The notes beneath the pieces are model-generated. The model was given only the letters and a program-made list of their open reading frames with translations, had not been told where the DNA came from and made no database searches. The position numbers were made by a program, and so were the translations under genes. Of a DNA stretch of 12,451 nt, positions 1 through 7,812 are shown piece by piece (the stretch's first letter is position 1; every line of letters begins with the position of its first letter). Source of the stretch: JBHHZI01 sp046757965 (lineage in GTDB: Bacteria; Acidobacteriota; Polarisedimenticolia; SMYD01); NCBI GenBank assembly GCA_046757965.1, contig JBHHZI010000097.1, positions 1 through 12,451 of the forward strand. The letters are read 5' to 3'.

Positions 1-543
1 CGCCAGCCGGTGAATCGGCACGATGCGCTCCTAGCGTCCCTTGCCATGCAGGCGCACGACCCCGTCGTCGGGCGAGACATCGTCAAGATCCAGCCCCGTC
101 AGTTCCGACACGCGGCAGCCGGTGGCGTAGAGCGTCTCCAGAACCACGCGGTCACGGCGGCCGAGCGGCGTCTTCTCGTCCGGCGCCTCGAGCACCGCGA
201 TGACCTCGTTCACGGGCAGATGGCGCGGAAGATGGCGGCCGCGCCGCGGCGCGAACAGACCGTCGGCCGGATCGACCTGCAGATGTCCCTCGCGGTGGAG
301 CCAGCGGCAGAACGAGCCGAGTGTCGCCCGGTGGCGGGCGATGGTGCCGCGGCTCAGACCCCGCCGGAACAGCGCTGCCAGATAACCCCGCAGGAGCAGG
401 CGATCGATCCCGGGGACCGTGGTGTCCCGGGGGACCCACCGGGCGAAGGAATCGAGGTCGGATGCGTAGGCCCGCCGCGTGTGCGGCGACACATTCCGCA
501 CGAGTGTGAGGTGATGCAGGAACCGATCGATGGTGTCGCGCAG
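1..543 (-). CDS. xerC: XerC-type tyrosine recombinase, interrupted by in-frame TAG, C-terminus beyond window edge
   Basis: Site-specific tyrosine recombinase of the XerC/XerD type, which resolves chromosome dimers at dif. Seen: an N-terminal core-binding domain (SPHTRRAYASDL at residues 19-30) and the start of the catalytic domain (LYATGCRVSEL, catalytic Arg144; GKGR at 167-170, with Lys168 matching XerD Lys172). Codon 171 (33-31) is TAG, and the frame continues ERIVPIHRLA to the edge, exactly the residues that follow GKGxK in the family, so TAG replaces a conserved Lys (AAG to TAG is one base change). The His, His/Trp and Tyr catalytic residues lie outside the window. No ATG, GTG or TTG precedes the conserved N-terminal helix. 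CTG at 543 has GGAGG five bases upstream and a promoter before it, so I chose it; GTG at 501 would cut into the domain and has no Shine-Dalgarno. The position after topA-trmFO favours XerC over XerD. It may be a pseudogene or carry a base error. Confidence 0.85.
31..33 (-). other. In-frame amber stop inside the recombinase
   Basis: The minus strand reads GGC AAG GGA CGC TAG GAG CGC ATC GTG CCG ATT CAC, that is GKGR-stop-ERIVPIH. The Xer family motif here is GKGxKER(I/L)VP(I/L), so the stop sits where lysine is expected and the frame is intact on both sides. The ATP-grasp gene in this window ends with TAG at the expected end of its family, so TAG is an ordinary stop in this genome. Confidence 0.9.
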
Positions 544-548
544 CGCAG

Positions 549-553
549 CCTCC
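549..553 (-). promoter_or_regulatory. Shine-Dalgarno GGAGG deciding the xerC CTG start
   Basis: GGAGG on the minus strand lies five bases before CTG at 543-541. No canonical start codon is in frame between the upstream stop (591-589) and GTG at 501. This site together with the promoter just upstream makes CTG the best-supported start. Confidence 0.6.
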
Positions 554-563
554 AGCGAGGCTG

Positions 564-592
564 ATCGTAGTGGCCGGTGTGGAGAGAGTCAA
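564..592 (-). promoter_or_regulatory. Putative sigma-70 promoter of xerC
   Basis: TTGACT (592-587, 5 of 6 to consensus), a 17-base spacer, then TACGAT (569-564, 4 of 6). Transcription would begin near 557, only a few bases before the GGAGG at 553-549. The -35 box overlaps the T run of the terminator of the upstream sigma gene, so the recombinase appears to have its own promoter. Inferred from consensus only. Confidence 0.5.
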
Positions 593-611
593 AAACCCGG
601 CATGACCCGGG
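591..611 (-). terminator. Intrinsic terminator after the ECF sigma gene
   Basis: On the minus strand CCGGG/CCCGG-type arms (611-607 and 600-596) enclose a six-base loop (606-601), and TTTTT (595-591) follows at once. The stem is only five base pairs but entirely G-C. It lies 27 bases after the sigma factor stop codon and directly before the xerC promoter, where an operon end would be expected. Confidence 0.5.
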
Positions 612-637
612 GTGAGGCCTGCTCGCCCGGCCGGCTG

Positions 638-1288
638 TCAGGCGGTCTGTTCCCGGCGGAAGCGGTCCATCTTGACCACCGACCCCGAGACGGAGCGGGC
701 CGGGCGCCGCCGGGTCACCGGCCGGATGCCCCGGCTGGCGGCCACCTCGCGCAGCTTGCTCTGCAAGGTCTTGCGCGCCCGGTGCAGGCGGCTCATGACG
801 GTGCCGATGGGGATCTCCAGGACCTCGGCGATCTCCCGGTAAGAGAGATCCTCGGAGAAGTTGAGCACCACGACCGCCCGGTACTCCGCGGGCAACTCGG
901 CGATGGCCGTCTCGATCCGATGGTCGACGCTGCTGTCGATGACCTGCTCCTCGGGATTCTTGTGGCGACGGAGGAGGTCGTCGGGCGCCACCGAGTCGTA
1001 GAACTCCTCGACCTGGTCCCACTGGACCATGTCGGGTGAGCGCTGGTTCTTCCGGTAACCGTTGATATGCACGTTCTTCAGGATGCGGAACAGCCAGGCG
1101 CGACAGTTGGTGCCGGCAGCGAAGTGATGGAAGAAGCGGAAAGCCCGCAGGTAGGTGTCCTGGACCAGGTCCTGGGCGTCCTTCTCGTTGCGGGTCATCT
1201 TGAGGGCGAAGTTGTACAGGGCGTCGGCATGGGGCAGGGCGACCTCTTCGAACTCTTCACGTCGATTCCCTGCTCTGCGGCGAATCAT
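638..1288 (-). CDS. ECF sigma factor, SigR/RpoE-like
   Basis: Extracytoplasmic-function sigma factor, 216 aa, which directs RNA polymerase to a stress regulon. Region 2 spans about residues 20-85: DAQDLVQDTYLRAFRFF (37-53, core-binding helix), then GTNCRAWLFRILKN (59-72) and INGYRK (75-80). The TNxxAWLxRIL...IN signature is what I recall of the SigR/ECF12 type. Region 4 spans about 125-180, with ELPAEYR (131-137) and the helix-turn-helix SYREIAEVLEIPIGTVMSRL (149-168). A basic 35-residue tail follows. The ATG at 1288 has AAAGGAG seven bases upstream. The gene lies 122 bases after the anti-sigma gene, which is its likely partner although the usual order (sigma first) is reversed, and ends just before a terminator. 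Which signal it answers is not visible; a redox signal is inferred from the SigR resemblance. Confidence 0.9.
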   Translation of the reverse strand: MIRRRAGNRREEFEEVALPHADALYNFALKMTRNEKDAQDLVQDTYLRAFRFFHHFAAGTNCRAWLFRILKNVHINGYRKNQRSPDMVQWDQVEEFYDSVAPDDLLRRHKNPEEQVIDSSVDHRIETAIAELPAEYRAVVVLNFSEDLSYREIAEVLEIPIGTVMSRLHRARKTLQSKLREVAASRGIRPVTRRRPARSVSGSVVKMDRFRREQTA

Positions 1289-1346
1289 CGTGTGGCTCCT
1301 TTGCTTTCCCCCGGGAGCGATTCGCCGCTGGCGGCGAGCCGTCCCT

Positions 1347-1357
1347 TCACCTCCTTT
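1347..1357 (-). promoter_or_regulatory. Perfect anti-16S Shine-Dalgarno stretch in the sigma leader
   Basis: AAAGGAGGTGA on the minus strand is complementary to the 3' end of 16S rRNA over at least ten bases, yet lies 58 bases before the sigma ATG, which has its own AAAGGAG. No ATG or TTG follows at normal spacing. GTG at 1350 overlaps the motif itself and opens a 21-codon frame whose TGA (1287-1285) overlaps the sigma ATG. It could be a ribosome standby site, a coupled leader peptide, or chance. Confidence 0.35.
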
Positions 1358-1376
1358 GATGCCCGCAGGCGGTCAG

Positions 1377-1383
1377 GGTTACA
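1377..1383 (-). promoter_or_regulatory. Possible ECF-type -35 element upstream of the ECF sigma gene
   Basis: TGTAACC on the minus strand, in the 122-base gap between the anti-sigma stop and the sigma start, resembles the AAC-containing -35 boxes used by ECF sigma factors. It would fit autoregulation of the sigma gene. A matching -10 element is not clear; ATCAAAG follows after about 16 bases. The other strand and rest of this gap show no gene. Confidence 0.3.
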
Positions 1384-1410
1384 GTCGCGAAGCCCCTGCC
1401 GGGCCGATAT

Positions 1411-1893
1411 TTACGACTTTTTACCTGCGCGGCCGGCCGGGGACGGGGCGTCCGGGCCAGGAGCCTCCGGGTCGCCGGGCCCGGAGGCCGCGGGAGGGGC
1501 GGCCTGAGCGGTCTTCTCCGCCGCCTCGGTCGTGTCATCCGGCGGTGACGCCCCGGGGGCGGGCCGGGTTCGCTTGCGGTCTCTCCGGGCGCCACGGGCC
1601 TCGCTGCTCCGGGCCTTGCGCTCGGCAGCCTCTTTCTTGCGCTCGGCCGCCGCCTCCTCCTCGACCGCGCGTCGCGCGGCGAGCCGTTCCGCGAGCCGGA
1701 TGTCGAACGCCTCCGGCACGGTCGGCGGACCCAGCGCCCCGGCCAGATCGATCGTCGCCCGGTAGGTGTTGTGCACCGCCGCACACGCCGAGCAGTGTTC
1801 CAGGTGCGCCCGGAGACGTGCGGTCAGATCGGCGGGCGCCGACGGGTCGACCGCCTCGGCCAGCATGGCCACCACTTCCTCGCAGGAGATCAT
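1411..1893 (-). CDS. Soluble zinc-binding anti-sigma factor (ZAS / zf-HC2 type)
   Basis: Anti-sigma factor of 160 aa. The ZAS motif is His30-x3-Cys34-x2-Cys37 (HLEHCSAC), with Cys4 upstream. The spacing Cys4/His30/Cys34/Cys37 equals that of Cys11/His37/Cys41/Cys44 in Streptomyces RsrA as I recall it, a redox-sensing zinc site that releases SigR when oxidised. After about residue 75 the protein becomes a charged Ala/Glu/Arg and then Pro/Ala/Gly-rich low-complexity tail ending GKKS, with no transmembrane helix, so it should be cytoplasmic. Its ATG shares an ATGA overlap with the stop of the sigma-like gene and has GGGAG six bases upstream, implying translational coupling. It may restrain the sigma-like protein it is coupled to, the downstream SigR-like factor, or both; sequence cannot tell. 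Confidence 0.8.
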   Translation of the reverse strand: MISCEEVVAMLAEAVDPSAPADLTARLRAHLEHCSACAAVHNTYRATIDLAGALGPPTVPEAFDIRLAERLAARRAVEEEAAAERKKEAAERKARSSEARGARRDRKRTRPAPGASPPDDTTEAAEKTAQAAPPAASGPGDPEAPGPDAPSPAGRAGKKS

Positions 1894-2639
1894 GTTCCGC
1901 TCCCGTCGCCTTCGCCCGGTCCCGGCGGTGCCGAGCGCACATGGCGCGTCAGCGCCGCCCGCAGCCGGAGACGGGCCTGGTGAAGGCGGGCCCGCACGAT
2001 GGAGTCAGACAGGTCCAGGATGTCGCCGGCGGTGGACAGGGTCTGCCCGCAGACGTCACACAGTGCCCAGGCGAGGCGCAACCTCGGTGGCAATCTTCTC
2101 CCGGCAGCCTCGATGACGAGAGCCAGGTTGCTGTGGGCGACGTCCTCGACCGGCTGGACGGACCAGTCGAGCACGTTATCCTGCGACAGGCAGCCATTCT
2201 CATCGAAGGTCAGATCGAGATCCGGGCTCTTCCCGGGCGCCGCGCCGGCCGACACCGGAGGAGGGTTTTGCCCGCCGCGGCGCCGGCGCCGGCGGGTTCG
2301 CACCGTCCTGGCCGCGGGTCCCGGCGCGGGCGCGGCCACCGGTGTCCCCGCCCGTCGCTCCCGGCGGAGCCAGGTGGCAACGAGCTGTGCATGCAGCCAC
2401 GAGCCGAGAGGCTTCTCCCGCGGCCAGCTGCCGGAATTGTCCAGGGCCGTGTCGAACACGTCGATGGCCAGGCTGACGGCGCCGGCATCGTCTCCCACCA
2501 GCACGCGCGCCAACCGGAAGAGTGGCAGCAGGTGACGGTCGCGAAAGGTGCCGATATCCCTGCTGCGCCGCAGCTGCGTCCACTGCTGCATCTCGGCGGC
2601 CAGTTCCGGTCGAGCTGGAGGGAGCTTCCGATGGCTCAT
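1890..2639 (-). CDS. Divergent sigma-70-like protein
   Basis: A 249-aa protein recognisable as sigma-70-like mainly by its C-terminus: RLPPRLRLAWALCDVCGQTL (182-201) and the helix-turn-helix DILDLSDSIVRARLHQARLR (206-225) match ECF region 4. Residues about 31-95 (FRDRHLLPLFRLARVLVGDD, then GSWLHAQLVATWLRRER) look like a degenerate region 2 in which the usual DLVQ(E/D)xF core-binding helix reads AVSLAIDVFDTAL. A linker of roughly 70 residues between them is Ala/Pro/Arg-rich with six consecutive arginines (116-121). The ATG overlaps the trmFO stop as ATGA and the TGA overlaps the anti-sigma ATG as ATGA, so the gene is embedded in the trmFO unit. It may be a true but divergent sigma factor, or a DNA-binding regulator that has lost promoter-opening ability. 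Confidence 0.7.
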   Translation of the reverse strand: MSHRKLPPARPELAAEMQQWTQLRRSRDIGTFRDRHLLPLFRLARVLVGDDAGAVSLAIDVFDTALDNSGSWPREKPLGSWLHAQLVATWLRRERRAGTPVAAPAPGPAARTVRTRRRRRRGGQNPPPVSAGAAPGKSPDLDLTFDENGCLSQDNVLDWSVQPVEDVAHSNLALVIEAAGRRLPPRLRLAWALCDVCGQTLSTAGDILDLSDSIVRARLHQARLRLRAALTRHVRSAPPGPGEGDGSGT

Positions 2640-4036
2640 GGGGCCGCGTCCGGCCGGTCGACTGCGGCCATCACCCGGCCCGGCGGCTCACCGGGCGGCG
2701 GCTGGGCGTCTGGCAGGTCCAGGTCGCGGGTGAACGCCTCGAGATCGGCCAGGGCCCGGCTGGCGTGCTGGAGATTGCGTTCCCGGCGTGGCCGGATGCG
2801 TCGGGAGAGCGGCGGGAACAGCCCGAAGGTGACGTTGGTCGGGACGAAATGCGCCGGGTCGGCTGTGCTGATGTAGGCGGCGAGGGCGCCCAGCGCGGTG
2901 GTGGGAGGGAACGCCCGGGGTGGCTTGCCCAGTGCCAGCGCCACCGCGCTGGTGCCGGCGATCAGGCCGGCGGCCGCCGACTCGAGGTAGCCCTCCACGC
3001 CCGCGATCTGCCCGGCGAACAGCAGACGGGACCGCCGGCGGGTCTGATAGGTGGGCAGCAGGAGCGACGGGCTGTTGATGAAGGAATTGCGGTGGATCTG
3101 CCCGAAGCGGATGAAGCGCGCCTTCGCGAGCCCGGGGATGAGGCGCAGGATCCGCTCCTGGTCACCCCAGCGGAGATGGTTCTGGAAGCCCACGAGACTG
3201 AAGTGGGAGGCGGCGCGATTGTCCTGCCGCAACTGCACCACCGCGTGGGGCCGCCGGCCGGTGGCCGGGTCGATCAGGCCAACCGGCTTCATCGGCCCGA
3301 AGCGCAGGGTGTCCGGTCCCCGGCGGGCCAGTTCCTCGATGGGGAGGCACCCCTCGAAGAAGTGGTCGCGCTCGAACTCATGCCAGGTGAGCGGCGCTGC
3401 CTCCAGCAGGGCCGCGAGGAACCGCCGGTAGCCGGCCTCGTCCAGGGGACAGTTCAGGTAGTCGCCGCCGCTGCTGACTCCGCGGGCGTACCGGGAGGCG
3501 CGAAAGGCGATCGTCATGTCGATGGTCTCCGCGTCCACCACCGGGGAGATCGCGTCGTAGAAGTACAGGGACTCCTCACCGGTGAAGGTGGCGATGGAGG
3601 TGGCCAGCGTGTCGGAGGTCAGGGGGCCGGTGGCCACGATGGCCACGGTTCCTTCCGGCGGCAACGAGGTGGTCTCGTTCCGGGACAGCGCGATGAGATC
3701 GTGACCGGTGATGGCGTCGGTGACGCGCCGGGCGAATTCCGAGCGATCCACGGCCAGCGCCGACCCTGCCGGGACGGCCGTGGCGTCGGCGGCCGCCAGG
3801 ATGATCGACCCGCAGCGGCGCATCTCCTCCTTGAGGAGTCCTGCGGCGTTGGCCAGAACGTCGGAGCGCAACGAGTTGGAACAGACCAGTTCGGCGAGGT
3901 CACCGCCGGTATGGGCCGGCGTGGAACGTGCCGGCCGCATCTCGTGAAGCTGGACCGCGATGCCCCGGCGAGCCAGTTGCCAGGCGGCCTCCGACCCGGC
4001 CAGGCCTCCGCCGATGATCTGCACCCGGGCGTCCAT
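2636..4036 (-). CDS. trmFO: TrmFO, methylenetetrahydrofolate-tRNA-(uracil-54-C5)-methyltransferase
   Basis: FAD- and folate-dependent enzyme that makes 5-methyluridine at position 54 of tRNA, using methylenetetrahydrofolate as carbon donor and NAD(P)H as reductant; cytoplasmic. The 466-aa product begins with the FAD-binding motif IIGGGLAGSEAAWQ (7-20). Next come HEMRP (31-35) and ELVCSNSLRSD with Cys52, matching the catalytic Cys53 of the Bacillus enzyme. YFYDAISPVVDAETID, DYLNCPLDEAGY (192-203) and FFEGCLPIEELA follow, with Cys230 matching Bacillus Cys226. The end carries the family motif NVTFGLFPPL and a short Pro-rich tail. Length is slightly above the usual 435-450. The start is the ATG directly before the FAD motif; it lacks a Shine-Dalgarno, while TAGAAT eight bases upstream could allow a leaderless message. 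The gene follows topA by 68 bases and overlaps the next gene by ATGA. Confidence 0.97.
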   Translation of the reverse strand: MDARVQIIGGGLAGSEAAWQLARRGIAVQLHEMRPARSTPAHTGGDLAELVCSNSLRSDVLANAAGLLKEEMRRCGSIILAAADATAVPAGSALAVDRSEFARRVTDAITGHDLIALSRNETTSLPPEGTVAIVATGPLTSDTLATSIATFTGEESLYFYDAISPVVDAETIDMTIAFRASRYARGVSSGGDYLNCPLDEAGYRRFLAALLEAAPLTWHEFERDHFFEGCLPIEELARRGPDTLRFGPMKPVGLIDPATGRRPHAVVQLRQDNRAASHFSLVGFQNHLRWGDQERILRLIPGLAKARFIRFGQIHRNSFINSPSLLLPTYQTRRRSRLLFAGQIAGVEGYLESAAAGLIAGTSAVALALGKPPRAFPPTTALGALAAYISTADPAHFVPTNVTFGLFPPLSRRIRPRRERNLQHASRALADLEAFTRDLDLPDAQPPPGEPPGRVMAAVDRPDAAP

Positions 4037-4104
4037 GGGGCCGGATTCTACACCGCCCCGCCGCCCTCGCCGGGTGGGAGCGAAGTCGAGGGCGCGGCTG
4101 CCGG

Positions 4105-6534
<2,430 letters not shown>

Positions 6535-6592
6535 GGAGGCTTCCCTTGGACCGGATCTTGCCGGTGGCGACCGGATAAGGGCCGGGCCGGGA

Positions 6593-7633
6593 TCAATATA
6601 AGAATCCCCCCCTCCCTGTCCAGTCCCCCCGCCGATAACCCCCGCCGGGCAGTGACCGGACGAGGCCCCGGATCTCCAGCCCGAGGAGTGCCGCCACCAG
6701 TTTCCCGGCCGGCAGACCGGTGTCCCGTGACAGGGCATCGAGGCCGATGGGGGCCACCGGATCGAGCCGGGCCCAGACCTCCATCTCGACGGCGGACAGC
6801 CCCGGCGGCGGCTGCCCGTCACACGGTCTGTCCAGCCGGGCGGCGATCCGGGCCTGCAGCCCGGCGGGGAACTGGCTGACGATGTCCAGGGCGGTCCGCA
6901 CCGGGTGGGCCCCGGCCGCCAGGAGGTCGTTGGGGCCGCGGGATGTCGGGGACGTGATCGGCCCCGGGACGGCGTAGACCTCACGCCCCTGCTCGGCAGC
7001 CAGCCTGGCGGTGACCAGCGACCCGGACCGGCGGGCCGCTTCCACCACCACCACGCCCCGGCACAGGGCGCTGATCAGACGATTGCGGCGGGGAAAGTGC
7101 CCCCGGCGAGGTGGGACACCCGGCGGGAACTCGGTCAGCAGGGCACCCCGCTCGACGATCGTCTCGCCCAGTTGCCGGTTCTCCGGGGGATAGATGCGGT
7201 CCGGGCCGTGGGCCAGCACCGCGATCGTCCGGCCGCCGGGAGGGAGCAGGGCCCCCTGGTGGGCCGCCGTGTCGATGCCCCGCGCCAGGCCGGAGACCAC
7301 CGACACGCCGCCCGCCGCCAGGTCCTCCGCCAGATAGCGCGCCACCGCCTGGCCGTAGGTCGAGGCGCGCCGGGAGCCGACCACCGCCGCCGCGGGGTCA
7401 TCCTGCGCCGCCAGGCCTCCCCGGACGTAGAGGACCGGCGGCGGGTCGGGGATCTCCCGGACCTGGGCCGGATAGGCAGGGTCGGGCAGGGCGACGACCG
7501 AGATGCCGTCGCCGGGCAGGCGGGCGGCCAGGCGCCTGGCGCCGGCGCGGTGCGTGTGCGCGTCGCCGCCGGCGAGGCGGTCCAGGGCGGCGCCCGGGTC
7601 ACCCTCCACGCGCACCAGCGCCCGGGCGAGCAT
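6593..7633 (-). CDS. dprA: DNA-processing protein DprA (Smf)
   Basis: Binds incoming single-stranded DNA during natural transformation and loads RecA; cytoplasmic. The Rossmann-like core shows, in order, VVGSRRAS (84-91), SGLARGIDTAAHQGAL (114-129), AVLAHGPDRIYPPEN (138-152), FPRRNRLISAL (180-190), VVEAARRSGSLVTA (196-209) and YAVPG (220-224). The last 70 residues form the C-terminal winged-helix-like domain (GLSAVEMEVWARLDP onward). 346 aa from ATG 7633. The reading frame upstream, back to a TGA at 7709-7711, still looks like DprA (PVPWLALSLLTCSPAM) but holds no ATG, GTG or TTG, and ATG 7633 has no Shine-Dalgarno. The true start is therefore uncertain by up to 25 codons. It is the first gene of the leftward dprA-topA-trmFO unit. 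DprA is common in bacteria not known to be competent, so competence is not implied. Confidence 0.95.
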   Translation of the reverse strand: MLARALVRVEGDPGAALDRLAGGDAHTHRAGARRLAARLPGDGISVVALPDPAYPAQVREIPDPPPVLYVRGGLAAQDDPAAAVVGSRRASTYGQAVARYLAEDLAAGGVSVVSGLARGIDTAAHQGALLPPGGRTIAVLAHGPDRIYPPENRQLGETIVERGALLTEFPPGVPPRRGHFPRRNRLISALCRGVVVVEAARRSGSLVTARLAAEQGREVYAVPGPITSPTSRGPNDLLAAGAHPVRTALDIVSQFPAGLQARIAARLDRPCDGQPPPGLSAVEMEVWARLDPVAPIGLDALSRDTGLPAGKLVAALLGLEIRGLVRSLPGGGYRRGDWTGRGGFLY

Positions 7634-7812
7634 CGCCGGGGAGCAGGTGAGCAGCGAGAGCGCGAGCCAGGGAACGGGATCGTGGTCGACGGCGAACTCC
7701 CGGTGAGTTCAGGTCCGCAGTGGGCCACAGCGGGATCGGCTGATGCAGGGTGCCAGTATACATGAGGCCCTGCGATGGGAGATCGAGAAGGGTTGTATGA
7801 TGAGGGACATCC
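7634..7812. other. Divergent intergenic region between dprA and the metallopeptidase gene
   Basis: 179 bases separating the leftward and rightward units. It should hold promoters for both. On the minus strand TATACT (7760-7755) is the best -10-like box for dprA; on the plus strand TATGAT (7796-7801) is close to consensus but would start transcription almost at the ATG. Neither has a recognisable -35. GAGGG at 7802-7806 is the Shine-Dalgarno of the rightward gene. No gene or RNA is seen apart from the N-terminal extension of dprA. Confidence 0.5.
7745..7773. promoter_or_regulatory. Concentric inverted repeat, possible operator
   Basis: GCAGGG (7745-7750) and CCCTGC (7768-7773) form a six-base dyad 17 bases apart. 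It is centred within half a base of the palindrome GTATAC (7756-7761), which contains the -10-like box for dprA. A symmetric site spanning a promoter between divergent genes would suit a dimeric repressor. Consensus reasoning only. Confidence 0.3.

Noticed and set aside
31..33. Genome-wide reassignment of TAG to an amino acid
   Set aside because: The ATP-grasp gene ends with TAG at the expected family end, and the only in-frame TAG in a recognised gene is this one.
1285..1350. A 21-codon leader peptide gene before the ECF sigma
   Set aside because: Its GTG lies inside the Shine-Dalgarno motif with no spacer, so initiation is doubtful; kept only as a possibility under findings.
6561..6574. 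Hairpin CCGGT-GGCG-ACCGG between dprA and topA as a terminator
   Set aside because: The stem is perfect, but no T run follows on the minus strand, and the genes look co-transcribed.
7796..7801. TATGAT as the -10 box of the metallopeptidase gene
   Set aside because: No -35 lies at 16-18 bases, and the transcript would begin about five bases before the ATG, cutting away the GAGGG ribosome-binding site.
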